Assembly (NCBI GenBank): GCA_003140235.1
Contig: PLJN01000195.1
Location: 16,976 to 51,716 of the forward strand
Direction of reading: 5' to 3'
Length of the DNA stretch: 34,741 bases
Source: Acidobacteriaceae bacterium
Lineage (GTDB): Bacteria; Acidobacteriota; Terriglobia; Terriglobales; Acidobacteriaceae
Part shown: in pieces, positions 1 through 8,091 of the stretch
How positions within the stretch are numbered: position 1 is the first letter of the stretch
How the letters are laid out: every line of letters starts with the position of its first letter
The notes under the pieces: generated by a model
Seen by the model: only the letters and a program-made list of their open reading frames with translations
Database searches by the model: none
Told to the model about the DNA's origin: nothing
Made by a program: the position numbers and the translations under genes

Positions 1-339
1 CGCGAGGAACAAGGTTGTTAGAAAATCATTAGCCTCGCCGTGAGCAAACTTGGCGATAATGTCCGCCGTGGCCGGTGCGACCACCAGCGCATCAATGGAC
101 TGGGCCACAGCTATGTGTTCAACAGCGGACTCGATGTTAGGTTCTTCTGCGCCTGCACTAAACAGATCAGTAATGACTTTTTCTCCGCTGAGCGCGGCGA
201 AGGTGAGAGGCCGTACAAACTCCTGGGCGGCGCGAGTCATCACGACCTGTACGCGCACGCCACGGTCCTGCAGCAGACGCACAAGTTCCGCCGCCTTGTA
301 AGCAGCGATCCCGCCGGAAACGCCAAGAGCAACCTTCAT
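1..339 (-). CDS. coaBC: Phosphopantothenoylcysteine decarboxylase / phosphopantothenate-cysteine ligase, N-terminal part
   Basis: The first 113 residues of a CoaBC (Dfp) flavoprotein are visible; the gene runs off the left edge. The bifunctional enzyme joins cysteine to 4'-phosphopantothenate and decarboxylates the product on the way to coenzyme A. The start MKVALGVSGGIAAYKA is the typical N-terminus of the FMN-dependent CoaC domain. The later segment VVAPATADIIAKFAHGEAND matches the family's APATANTIAK..G.ADD motif. The ATG at 339 leaves a 43-bp gap to the rpoZ stop at 383, so this is probably the last visible member of a yicC-gmk-rpoZ-coaBC operon. That order is common in bacteria. Confidence 0.93.
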   Translation of the reverse strand, partial: MKVALGVSGGIAAYKAAELVRLLQDRGVRVQVVMTRAAQEFVRPLTFAALSGEKVITDLFSAGAEEPNIESAVEHIAVAQSIDALVVAPATADIIAKFAHGEANDFLTTLFLA

Positions 340-382
340 GAGAAGATTGTAATCCGGCAGCGCCTTGGGTCCAAGTCAGGTG

Positions 383-619
383 TTAGACCGAGGCCCCTGA
401 CTGGTTACCGCTGTCTGTACCAGCTTCCGCCGGTATATCTTGTCCATTTTTGACAATGAACTGGACCTTGCCCGCGGCGATTTCTTCCTGGGCAATTTTG
501 CAGGCTTTGTGGGTGTTGGTGGTGACCAGCGGAGGAGCTCCGCCGCTGAGCTGGCGGGCACGGCGCGCGGCCACCAGGATGTACCGGTAGTTGCTGTCGA
601 AACCTTCTATCAGCTTCAT
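383..619 (-). CDS. rpoZ: DNA-directed RNA polymerase omega subunit
   Basis: This 78-residue protein is the omega subunit, which helps assemble and stabilise RNA polymerase by binding beta'. It begins MKLIEGFDSNYRYILVAARR, where the segment reading RY..V..AARRARQL is the family signature. It continues with THKACKIAQEEIAAGKV, matching the conserved K.A.EEI..GK stretch. The start at 619 was chosen over an upstream in-frame ATG at 715 because GAGGTG lies just in front of it and because ATGA overlaps the gmk stop. The upstream extension would lie wholly inside gmk. The C-terminal tail is short and polar. Confidence 0.93.
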   Translation of the reverse strand: MKLIEGFDSNYRYILVAARRARQLSGGAPPLVTTNTHKACKIAQEEIAAGKVQFIVKNGQDIPAEAGTDSGNQSGASV

Positions 620-1341
620 CGTTTCACCTCGGCATTTTCCAGGACGGCAGGTAAAGCCACATCGAACGACGCCAGTATATTTCTGATCTTCTCTTCCATG
701 TTCGACTTCAGGCATTTTTCCGCCGTCGTCAGGAACCGCTGGTCTTCGTTAGAAAATGGTTTTCCCGCACGCCTAATACGCTCGGCCAGTACGATGGCTT
801 GCAATTGGTCCACCGACTGCTCGAGCCGGTCGTTCACCAGAATATAGTCGTAATTGGGATAGTTCTCAATCTCTTTTCGCGCCGTGTCCAGACGGCGCTT
901 GATGACTTCCTCCGAATGCATGTTTTCGCTCTGGCTGCGTTTGCGTAAACGCGATTCCAATTCCTTGCGGCTCGGTGGCAGCACAAAAATACTGAGCGCT
1001 TCCGGCATCTTCTTCTTGACCTGCCGCGCACCCTGGACATCAATGTCCAGCAGCAGATCGTGGCCGTGTTCACGCGCCTGCTCCAGCACGCTTCGCGCGG
1101 TGCCGTAGTAGTTGCCAAACACCTCTGCAAATTCCAGAAACTCGTCGCGGTCCTTCATCGCTTCAAATTCCGAGCGGGTAATAAAGTGATATTCGCGGCC
1201 GTCCTGTTCGCTGCCCCGGGGAGGACGTGTGGTGTAGGAAATCGAAAACTCCAGACTGGTGACATACTGGCGCAGTTCGTTCACCAGCGTGGTTTTTCCC
1301 GAACCGGACGGCGCTGAGATGATGTAGAGAATTCCGCTCAT
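616..1341 (-). CDS. gmk: Guanylate kinase
   Basis: A 241-residue guanylate kinase phosphorylates GMP to GDP with ATP. The P-loop SAPSGSGKTT is at residues 9-18. It is followed by the GMP-binding region with S.S.TTR.PR.GE-like sequence (ISYTTRPPRGSEQDGREYHF) and by the DIDVQGARQVK segment. Length is slightly above the usual ~205 residues because of a C-terminal extension. The start at 1341 overlaps the yicC stop as ATGA, indicating translational coupling. A start nine codons upstream (1368) is possible but would lie inside yicC. The 3' end overlaps rpoZ, again as ATGA. Confidence 0.95.
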   Translation of the reverse strand: MSGILYIISAPSGSGKTTLVNELRQYVTSLEFSISYTTRPPRGSEQDGREYHFITRSEFEAMKDRDEFLEFAEVFGNYYGTARSVLEQAREHGHDLLLDIDVQGARQVKKKMPEALSIFVLPPSRKELESRLRKRSQSENMHSEEVIKRRLDTARKEIENYPNYDYILVNDRLEQSVDQLQAIVLAERIRRAGKPFSNEDQRFLTTAEKCLKSNMEEKIRNILASFDVALPAVLENAEVKR

Positions 1342-2219
1342 TCGAGGTTTTGTACCTGCTCCCGGCATTTTTCAATTTCTGATTTCATCTGTAACCCTAG
1401 TTCGGTGATGTGTATCGCGTCGCCCGCCACTCCGGACGTTTTGGACAGCAGAGTGTTGGCCTCGCGATTGAGCTCCTGCAGCAGAAAGTCCAGTTTCTTG
1501 CCAACCTCGCCGCCCTGGTCCAGCAGCGTCCCAAAATGCTGGATATGGTTTTCCAGGCGCACCAACTCTTCCTGAATATCGCTGCGCTCAGCCAGAATGG
1601 CCGCTTCTTGCAGAATGCGGTCTTCGTCAGCATTCTCTACTAATTCCTGCATGCGTGTTTTGACTTTCTCCAGATAAGCGCGCGACACCGCGGCCCGCAG
1701 CTTGGCCACTTCCTGCGTGACGATGTCCAAGGCCGCAAGGCGGCGGCGCAACTCCGCTTCAATGCTCTGCCCTTCCTGCTCCCGCATGACGTTCAGTTTG
1801 TGGATGGCTTCATCCAATCCCGCCAGCACAGATGCGGCAAAGGTTCCATCCAACGGCGCGGAAGCACCCAAGGCACCCGGCAATCTAAAGACCGCGTTGA
1901 GGTCGGGCTCGCCCACAGTGCCGAACTCGCTGGCTGCTTTCCTGAACGCCGTCACATATCCGGCCACCAGATCGCGGTTGAATTCCACGCCGTTGCCGCT
2001 GGAGCGTTCAATGTTCAGTGTGACGTCCACGTGGCCGCGCGCCAGCTTTTCTTTGAGCACGCGGCGGACTTTCATTTCCAGTTCGTCGGTGTCGGGCGGC
2101 ATGCGGAGTTGTGTATCGAGAAAACGATGGTTGACTGATTTCAAGGACAAAGTGAAGGAGACTCCGTCAGAGGACGAAGACTTCACCTGCGCGAACCCGG
2201 TCATGGAGCGAATGGGCAT
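1338..2219 (-). CDS. yicC: YicC/YloC-family endoribonuclease
   Basis: A 293-residue member of the YicC/YloC family, whose characterised members are endoribonucleases involved in RNA turnover. The N-terminal MPIRSMTGFAQ and the C-terminal segment LDFLLQELNREANTLLSKT are the two hallmark motifs. The middle is strongly helical. Length is normal for the family. It is the first gene of the tightly overlapping gmk-rpoZ-coaBC set. A 140-bp gap holding a large inverted repeat separates it from the ABC exporter gene upstream, so it may have its own promoter. Confidence 0.93.
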   Translation of the reverse strand: MPIRSMTGFAQVKSSSSDGVSFTLSLKSVNHRFLDTQLRMPPDTDELEMKVRRVLKEKLARGHVDVTLNIERSSGNGVEFNRDLVAGYVTAFRKAASEFGTVGEPDLNAVFRLPGALGASAPLDGTFAASVLAGLDEAIHKLNVMREQEGQSIEAELRRRLAALDIVTQEVAKLRAAVSRAYLEKVKTRMQELVENADEDRILQEAAILAERSDIQEELVRLENHIQHFGTLLDQGGEVGKKLDFLLQELNREANTLLSKTSGVAGDAIHITELGLQMKSEIEKCREQVQNLE

Positions 2220-2228
2220 GGGATTTCA

Positions 2229-2352
2229 GCAATTAGCAATTAGCAAATGGCAATTAGCCAAAGCTTTCAATTAGAAAAATGGCATTTGTCTGATCACACT
2301 TGGCAAAAGCCCAACTGCTCCGGCCAATTGCTATTTGCTAATTGCTAATTGC
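2229..2352. repeat. Inverted repeat made of GCAATTA heptamers
   Basis: The arms 2229-2259 and 2322-2352 are inverted copies that I align as 29 matches in 31 bases. Each arm is built from heptamers of the form GCAATTA, with one GCAAATR variant. About 62 bases lie between the arms. The right side carries one further heptamer that runs up to the ABC exporter stop codon at 2360. Together this fills nearly the whole gap between the exporter and yicC. Confidence 0.85.
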
Positions 2353-2359
2353 TAATTGC

Positions 2360-4195
2360 TTAGTTCATTTTCGGCTCTAAATTCATAAACTGCAATTCAT
2401 ATAATTTGCGGTAAGTTCCCAGCCGGGTGAGCAGGTCTTCATGGGTGCCGGAATCGGTGATCCGGCCATATTCCAGTACAACAATGCGGTCGACGCGGCG
2501 GATGGTGGTCAGCCGGTGGGCGATCACCAACACCGTGCGCCCAATCATCAGGTTCTGGAGCGCGGACTGCACCAGGGCTTCCGACTCGTTGTCCAGCGCG
2601 GACGTAGCTTCGTCCAAGATAAGGATTGGAGCGTTCTTCAAGAGCGCGCGGGCAATGGCCAGACGCTGGCGCTCGCCTCCGGAAAGACGCAGGCCTTTTT
2701 CTCCGATGATGGTGTCGTAACCCTCCGGAAGTTTCATGATGAAGTCGTGCGCCAGGGCGGCTTTCGCGGATTCGACGATGGCTTCATGCGCCACGTCCGG
2801 ACGCCCGTACGCAATGTTGTTGCGCACCGTATCGTTAAACAGGATTGTCTCCTGGGTCACGATCCCGATCTGCGCCCGCAGCGACGCTTTGGTCAGGTCG
2901 CGAACGTCGTGGCCGTCAATCTTGACGGCGCCGGACGTCACGTCAAAAAAACGGGGGACAAGCTGCACCAGCGTGCTCTTCCCCGCTCCACTCGATCCCA
3001 CAATAGCCAGGACTTCTCCGGCACGCACTTCCAGATTCACGTCACGTAATATCCCGGGCGTGTCTCCATTTTGTTCCGCATAGGAAAAGCTGACGTTCTC
3101 GAAAGAAACTTTGTCTTGAAACGGCGGTAGCACCACGGCGCCCGGCTTTTCTTTGATTTCTTCTTCCTCATCCAGGAACTTGAAGACTTCTTGCGAGGCG
3201 CCCATGGCCTGGCGAAAACTGTTGTTGAATCCGGCAAATTTGCGGACAGGGTTGTAAAGGCTGATGACGGCAATGATGAAGACCATGAACTGGCTGCCGT
3301 CTGTAAATACCGCCCGCTTGATCAGATCGCGGCCCAGGAACAGCAGGAATGCAATCCCGATCGCGCCAGTAATCTCCATGAGCGGACCGCTCACGGCCTG
3401 GGCGCGCACCGATCTCAAGTTTGCGCGAAACAGCTTTTTCGCCGCCGCGAAAAAGCGCCCGGTCTCCCAGGATTCCATGCTAAAGGCTTTGACGATGCGG
3501 TTGCCGGTAATGCCTTCATGGAGAATATTCTGAATGTCGGCCAATTTGTCCTGGCCCTTGCGAGTGGTTTGCTGCACGCGCCGCCCGATCCTCCCGGCGG
3601 ATATCACCACGAAAGGAACAAACAACAAAAGCACCAGGGCCAGCTTGCCGCCGGTCACAATCACCACGCATACGGTAAAAATCAGCGTGAAGAACTGCTG
3701 CAGGAAGTCCGCCAACACGACTGAGAGCGCAACCTGCACCCGGTCAATATCGTTGATCACGGTGGAGACCAGCGTGCCGGTGGTGTGGCGGGAGAAGAAA
3801 CCGACAGACCGATACAGCAGGCTTTTGTACAACTTGTTGCGCAGGTCGGTAATGAGGCCCAACCCGGCGTAGTTCACAAGGTATGTCCCCAGATAATCGC
3901 ACACGCCTTTGATGATGGTTGATCCCACCAGGGCAACGGCGACGATCGACAGAACATTGTGAAAATGACTGGGAATAAATTGCTGGAGGTTCACCACATG
4001 GTTGGTGCCAGGGATAGTGAACAGGCGGATGGCGTCAGTTTGCGTGCCGGGACTCAGAACCGGACCCAGGATGGGTCTGATGAGCAGCATGCGGAAGCCT
4101 TCCATGAGGCCAACCGCCGCCATGAGCAGCACCGAAGCGGCGAACTGCAGCCAGTAGGGCCGCAGATAGGCCAGCAACTGCTTTACCTGCTGCAT
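2360..4195 (-). CDS. ABC exporter, MsbA-like permease/ATPase fusion
   Basis: A 611-residue half-transporter with an N-terminal six-helix ABC membrane domain (about residues 15-320) fused to a C-terminal ATPase. Walker A is GSSGAGKS (400-407), the signature is LSGGERQ (504-510) and Walker B is ILILDE (524-529), followed by the H-loop AHRLTT. This architecture matches the MsbA/lipid flippase and multidrug exporter group, which works as a homodimer in the inner membrane. The setting beside housekeeping genes favours a lipid or lipid A export role, but the substrate cannot be read from sequence. It is 122 bp downstream of rapZ on the same strand. Confidence 0.92.
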   Translation of the reverse strand: MQQVKQLLAYLRPYWLQFAASVLLMAAVGLMEGFRMLLIRPILGPVLSPGTQTDAIRLFTIPGTNHVVNLQQFIPSHFHNVLSIVAVALVGSTIIKGVCDYLGTYLVNYAGLGLITDLRNKLYKSLLYRSVGFFSRHTTGTLVSTVINDIDRVQVALSVVLADFLQQFFTLIFTVCVVIVTGGKLALVLLLFVPFVVISAGRIGRRVQQTTRKGQDKLADIQNILHEGITGNRIVKAFSMESWETGRFFAAAKKLFRANLRSVRAQAVSGPLMEITGAIGIAFLLFLGRDLIKRAVFTDGSQFMVFIIAVISLYNPVRKFAGFNNSFRQAMGASQEVFKFLDEEEEIKEKPGAVVLPPFQDKVSFENVSFSYAEQNGDTPGILRDVNLEVRAGEVLAIVGSSGAGKSTLVQLVPRFFDVTSGAVKIDGHDVRDLTKASLRAQIGIVTQETILFNDTVRNNIAYGRPDVAHEAIVESAKAALAHDFIMKLPEGYDTIIGEKGLRLSGGERQRLAIARALLKNAPILILDEATSALDNESEALVQSALQNLMIGRTVLVIAHRLTTIRRVDRIVVLEYGRITDSGTHEDLLTRLGTYRKLYELQFMNLEPKMN

Positions 4196-4316
4196 GAGAC
4201 ACCAGTGCGCGCTGGAAACATTCCCACCATTCTAACGGAGCACCGCTTCGCGCGCGGACGTCTGGGTAAAGTATTGTGAAGGCCGGATGGCTCTTTGGCT
4301 TAACGGAGGCAATGAT

Positions 4317-5213
4317 TTACCGGGGACAATCGCGGTGGACCACTTTGGCTTTATAGCCCGCCGAGGCCAGCCGCTTCTTGACCTCTTCGGAGATCATCAC
4401 CGACCGGTGCTGGCCTCCGGTGCAGCCGAATCCGATGGTGAGATAACTTTTCCCCTCACGCACATAATGCGGAATCAGATAAACGAGCAACTCGGAGATT
4501 CGGTCAATAAATTCCAGCGTCTGCGGAAACGAGCGAATGTATTTGGCCACGGCGGGATGGCGTCCGGTGTGATTTCGGTACGCAGGAACAAAATGCGGGT
4601 TGGGCAAAAAGCGAACGTCGAACAAAAGATCAACTTCGCTGGGCACGCCGGCCTTGTATCCGAAACTGACTAATGAAATGAGGATCGTCCGGTCGGTGCG
4701 CTCGGCCGTGAATTTTTCATTTACGTGGGCTCGCAGTTCATGGACGTTGAACTTACCGGTGTCGACCACAATGTCGGCCAGGGCGCGAATGGGCTTGAGC
4801 ATCTTGCGTTCCTGGGCCAGCGCGCGCTTGACCGTGGTCTCCTTGCCCAGCGGATGCGGCCGGCGGGTCTCGCTGAAGCGCCTTATCAGAACGTCATCCG
4901 AGGCCTCGAGAAAAAGCACCGTGGTGTTGAGCTGTTTCTTCAACCCGCGAATAATCGCAGGGAGCTTTTTGAGCTGCTCGCCTTCACGAATGTCCGTTAC
5001 CAGCGCCGCTTTCTCAATCTCCGGCGACTGCTTGGCCAACTCGGCAAAGCGCGGAATCAAATCAATGGGAAGATTGTCGGCGCAGTAGTAGCCCAGGTCT
5101 TCAAAAGCCATGAGCACGGAGGCTTTGCCCGAGCCGGACATTCCGGTGATCATCACCAGATGGTTCGCGCGCTCGTGCGGACGACTTCGGCCAGATTTCA
5201 CAGAGGCGGCCAC
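4317..5213 (-). CDS. rapZ: RapZ/YvcJ-family RNase adaptor, nucleotide-binding
   Basis: A 298-residue RapZ/YvcJ protein. In enterobacteria RapZ delivers the small RNA GlmZ to RNase E and senses amino-sugar precursors; the role outside that group is less clear. The nucleotide-binding loop GMSGSGKA is at residues 24-31, followed by the family segment AFEDLGYYCADNLP. The C-terminal domain holds GFGCTGGQHRSV, the conserved phosphate-sugar-binding stretch. Walker A ends K-A instead of K-S/T. The first ATG is used; the next in-frame ATG is M21 (MITGMSG), close to the shorter N-termini seen in many relatives. Confidence 0.92.
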   Translation of the reverse strand: MAASVKSGRSRPHERANHLVMITGMSGSGKASVLMAFEDLGYYCADNLPIDLIPRFAELAKQSPEIEKAALVTDIREGEQLKKLPAIIRGLKKQLNTTVLFLEASDDVLIRRFSETRRPHPLGKETTVKRALAQERKMLKPIRALADIVVDTGKFNVHELRAHVNEKFTAERTDRTILISLVSFGYKAGVPSEVDLLFDVRFLPNPHFVPAYRNHTGRHPAVAKYIRSFPQTLEFIDRISELLVYLIPHYVREGKSYLTIGFGCTGGQHRSVMISEEVKKRLASAGYKAKVVHRDCPR

Positions 5214-5268
5214 AAAATCGATACTACCATGAAGGCGAGGCTATCGTTGCGACCTTGGCATATATCAC

Positions 5269-6000
5269 TTACGCCCAGATTTGCATTAACAACTCCTTCG
5301 CATCGATTGGTGATTGTTCCGGTAACGCTACTACCTGGCCACTGCGAATGCGGCGCGCGGTCCACAGTAGCGCGTATGCGTCGATCAAGTCCTCTGTAAT
5401 TCGGCTATGCGCCTGTATCTGGGAGGCTACGGTCGAGAAATGCTTTTCCAAGAGACTGATTCTCTCGCGCCTGCCTTCCAAGGAATGTTTCGAGCAGCTC
5501 ATCGCTTCACCGTCATTAATCTGAGCGAAGCTCACTTCAGGATGCCCTTCTCTGACGCAGGATTGCATTTCGGGAGTAAGAAGCCTGTCTACTTCCGTGA
5601 TCTTAGGCACAATCGCCCAGGCTTGCTTCGTTAATCCCTTCCCCTCGGTTGTTAGCCTGTATTTCTTCGCCTCCGCATAATCGGAGCACGCTAACGTTGG
5701 ACGGAGCGGCGCGCTAAAAACGCAGCAGCTACGTCGTTTCAATAGGCGACGCGCTTCTTGGTCAGCGAAGCGCGTGCCTTTGTCCAGAAGACCAATGGGA
5801 ATGTCGACGACAACTAACTGGTAATGGCGTTCGAGAACCACACGAAATTCGGGGACGACATCAACATCAACTCGCCCATCACATGTCTCTGACACGATGA
5901 CCCAGCCGCCCTTGCAGCCGTCTATTCCGGCAATTAACGAGTTAGAGGAGAGTGTAGCCACGCCAAATAATCGGCCCAGCCGGACATCAGTCGGCTTCAA
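5269..6000 (-). CDS. DUF429 predicted RNase H-like nuclease
   Basis: A 243-residue DUF429 protein, a family predicted to be an RNase H-fold nuclease. Motifs seen are GIDGCKGGWV near the N-terminus, VVDIPIGL, EGHPEVSF and a late TEDLIDAYALLWTA. Their acidic residues would form the predicted metal site. The start used is TTG at 6000, because TTGA overlaps the stop of the 66-aa gene upstream; a GTG 13 codons later is also possible. The gene is visibly less GC-rich than rapZ on its left. Its biological role is unknown. It lies in one direction with a DNase II-like gene, so two nuclease-type proteins are adjacent. Confidence 0.85.
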   Translation of the reverse strand: MKPTDVRLGRLFGVATLSSNSLIAGIDGCKGGWVIVSETCDGRVDVDVVPEFRVVLERHYQLVVVDIPIGLLDKGTRFADQEARRLLKRRSCCVFSAPLRPTLACSDYAEAKKYRLTTEGKGLTKQAWAIVPKITEVDRLLTPEMQSCVREGHPEVSFAQINDGEAMSCSKHSLEGRRERISLLEKHFSTVASQIQAHSRITEDLIDAYALLWTARRIRSGQVVALPEQSPIDAKELLMQIWA

Positions 6001-6197
6001 TTATCAATCTGCGTAAAGTACGCGTTCATCAGATCCAGGACTTCTCGTCGCCGCTCCAGGGACGCGCCGAGTGGAGGTTGCAGAACACGAATGCTGATGG
6101 CGTCCCGATCAGAAATCGAGCGGCTCACCAGCCTCTCGATAGTGAGTTTCTGGTCCGGCGATAAGTCCTTGGCTTGATATATCAATGCCTCCTCCAA
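5997..6197 (-). CDS. Small hypothetical protein coupled to the DUF429 gene
   Basis: A predicted protein of up to 66 residues that I do not recognise as a named family. It is charged and probably helical, with a central TIERLVSRSISDRDAISIRV stretch and a C-terminal RRREVLDLMNAYF. The start is uncertain: TTG at 6197 gives 66 residues, while a TTG at 6185 sits directly behind a strong GGAGGAGG. The stop overlaps the TTG start of the DUF429 gene, so the two are probably co-translated. It is 25 bp downstream of the DNase II-like gene. A role as a partner or regulator of the nuclease is conceivable but only inferred from coupling. Confidence 0.6.
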   Translation of the reverse strand: MEEALIYQAKDLSPDQKLTIERLVSRSISDRDAISIRVLQPPLGASLERRREVLDLMNAYFTQIDN

Positions 6198-6222
6198 CTC
6201 ATTTCTTACCGCGAATTCCCGG

Positions 6223-7344
6223 CTACTTCTTTGTCGCTCTGACTGCCCTGGCTGTCTTGGCTTCCTTAATCGCTTTCTGCTGCTTGTCGGCTTTGGATCC
6301 TTTTTTCACGTGGACGGTGACATCCATCAGAATCGCCGATATGCTGCTCCATAGCGGTTCGCATTGGAACGCCACCGTCCCCCCGCTCCGTTTACGCATC
6401 GGGACAGTGAAGTTTATGTCCCCGACACAAACATAGTGGGTCGCCTCGCTCCGGGCGGAAATGGCCAGCTTGGCATGGTCATCCGGTTCGGGCCACGCGG
6501 CGTCGATCCCCAGCGGATTCAAATCGATCCCCTTCATATCCACAACAGTGTGAACCTTGTCACTGTCTATGGAAGGTGGAGTAGGATCATGCTCCCAGGT
6601 TTCCACGTCCAGATTGTCATGCAGTGTGGGTCCGACCAGATCGTTGTAAAAATCGAGACCCCAGTATTTGTTCTTGGCGATGGACATGAATTTCGTTCCG
6701 GCCTTGGAAGTAAACGGGATCACCGCGCTGACCGGTGTGTTCCCGTTCGCTACCTGATTTTGAATCAACTTGACCCGCGGATCGTCGGGCATCTTGGCCA
6801 ACTCGTTCGGGACTTTCGAAGCCAGATACACTTGGGGTTGCTGCGCCGTAAACATCTGCTTGGCGATGGCCTGGGCCACTGTGGCGTCCTTCAAAGTGAT
6901 ACAAAGAAGCGTTTGCGCGTTGGGCTCGCCCGTTGTCGGAAAACTGTAGGTAGCCTTCGGTGGAAACTTGGGAGTGGACTGGACCAGCCAGAATGCCGTG
7001 TTCGTCGCCAGGTCAAAAGCGAGGACGCCCTTGGTATGCCCGCGTGAACTGTTGGTCTTGCCCGTGATCGGATTCTCGTCGTTATAGAAGAACCATCCCA
7101 GGCGCTGGTTGGATGCTGCGGCAGTACCGTAAAGCTGTTGCAGCGTTTCTGGCAGGGCCCCGTTCTTGTCCACACGATTGGGTGAAAGCGTGAGTTTGCC
7201 ATCCGTCGGCTTCCGGGCATCGAAGTAAACATACTCCGTGCCGGTCATCTTGGCCCCGCTTTTTACGGTAGACTTGCCGGCAATTTTGTACATGAACCAC
7301 CAATCGACTGGGTTCCCGGTTTCATCCATTGCATTGAGTGGCAT
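6223..7344 (-). CDS. Deoxyribonuclease II-family protein
   Basis: A 373-residue protein with the DNase II fold signature, a pseudodimer of two HxK half-sites. The first is RGHTKGVLAFD (His103, Lys105). The second is DDHAKLAIS (His290, Lys292), followed by YVCVGDINF. The N-terminal GNPVDWWFMYKI matches the start of mature eukaryotic DNase II, which cuts DNA without metal at acidic pH. Unlike the lysosomal enzymes there is no signal peptide: residue 1 lies almost directly before the domain. The C-terminus ends in a Lys/Ala-rich basic tail (about 347-373). AAGGAG lies 6-7 bases before the ATG. Cytoplasmic action, or export by a signal-independent route, are both possible. Confidence 0.85.
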   Translation of the reverse strand: MPLNAMDETGNPVDWWFMYKIAGKSTVKSGAKMTGTEYVYFDARKPTDGKLTLSPNRVDKNGALPETLQQLYGTAAASNQRLGWFFYNDENPITGKTNSSRGHTKGVLAFDLATNTAFWLVQSTPKFPPKATYSFPTTGEPNAQTLLCITLKDATVAQAIAKQMFTAQQPQVYLASKVPNELAKMPDDPRVKLIQNQVANGNTPVSAVIPFTSKAGTKFMSIAKNKYWGLDFYNDLVGPTLHDNLDVETWEHDPTPPSIDSDKVHTVVDMKGIDLNPLGIDAAWPEPDDHAKLAISARSEATHYVCVGDINFTVPMRKRSGGTVAFQCEPLWSSISAILMDVTVHVKKGSKADKQQKAIKEAKTARAVRATKK

Positions 7345-7528
7345 GGCATTCTCCTTATTACTACTAGTCAGATCACAACATCATAGGACGATGCTGAACA
7401 GCCGTCAAAGCAACTAGCGTATCGGCCCAATGAGTGCGTGAATGAACTAGCCTCGCACGAGTGATTTGCGCGCGTGATAGTTACGATCAGCGCAGTTTCA
7501 GCAGGTTTCGTAACGCTGCGGGAGTCGC

Positions 7529-7591
7529 TGAACATGTTCAACAATTCCCTTGACGTGGCTGGCCACTGAATGCATAATTGAACACGTTCAA
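7529..7591 (+). promoter_or_regulatory. Promoter lying between two TGAAC-N2-GTTCA palindromes
   Basis: TTGACG (7550-7555) and CATAAT (7573-7578) are separated by 17 bp, a good sigma70-type promoter for the gene starting at 7606. A perfect palindrome TGAACATGTTCA lies at 7529-7540, upstream of the -35. A second, TTGAACACGTTCAA, lies at 7578-7591, touching the -10 and covering the expected transcription start. Two copies of the same operator-like site around a promoter suggest repression by a dimeric, perhaps TetR-type, regulator. No such regulator is encoded in the window. Confidence 0.7.
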
Positions 7592-7605
7592 ACAGGAGGC
7601 CCAAA

Positions 7606-8091
7606 GTGACTGAGTCCGCAATAGACAAAAGAGAACGAAACCGGAACTGGCTCATCATTGGTGCGGGCGTTGGGGTTTCTTACGGCTTCGCCGTGCGGCT
7701 GCTGTCCCATTTTCTCGACAGAGATAGCTCAATGGTAATGACCGTGGCCTTTACCTGTTTCTTGCCCTTTGCCATGGGTTGCGTTGCCGTTTACTTCGCG
7801 GAGAGCAGTGAGGCCCAGCGGGTCGGCACATGGCTGCTCTTACCGTGGGCAGCTCTTGTCGGCGCATTGGGGGCAACGCTGCTGGCACTACTGGAAGGTT
7901 GGATTTGCATCATCATGTTCCTTCCACTGGGCATGGCCCTTTCAAGCCTGGGCGGACTGACTGCGCGCTTTCTCAAGTCCAGACGAACCAGAAACGTTTC
8001 CCTGACGTGCGTGATGATCTGGCCGCTCTTGATGATGCCCTGGGAGGGCCGTGTCTTCTACCAATCAGAATTGCGCGAAGTCGAAACGTGA
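7606..8091 (+). CDS. Multi-helix membrane protein, N-terminal half of a membrane-SRPBCC protein
   Basis: A 161-residue protein with about five hydrophobic helices (near residues 14-35, 42-64, 72-92, 94-125 and 130-146). Start GTG at 7606 follows AGGAGG at 7594-7599. As I recall the family, relatives are single proteins in which these helices precede a SRPBCC lipid-binding domain. Here the stop TGA at 8089-8091 overlaps a GTG that opens the SRPBCC frame. Joining the frames by one extra G gives a smooth REVETVIDIQASPAVVW junction. So this is either a true split into two coupled genes or a one-base deletion. Function is not known. Confidence 0.75.
   Translation: MTESAIDKRERNRNWLIIGAGVGVSYGFAVRLLSHFLDRDSSMVMTVAFTCFLPFAMGCVAVYFAESSEAQRVGTWLLLPWAALVGALGATLLALLEGWICIIMFLPLGMALSSLGGLTARFLKSRRTRNVSLTCVMIWPLLMMPWEGRVFYQSELREVET

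Noticed and set aside
7368-7658. 96-codon minus-strand frame across the promoter region
   Set aside because: It has no ribosome binding site and runs through the palindromes and promoter of the gene at 7606. No protein resemblance.
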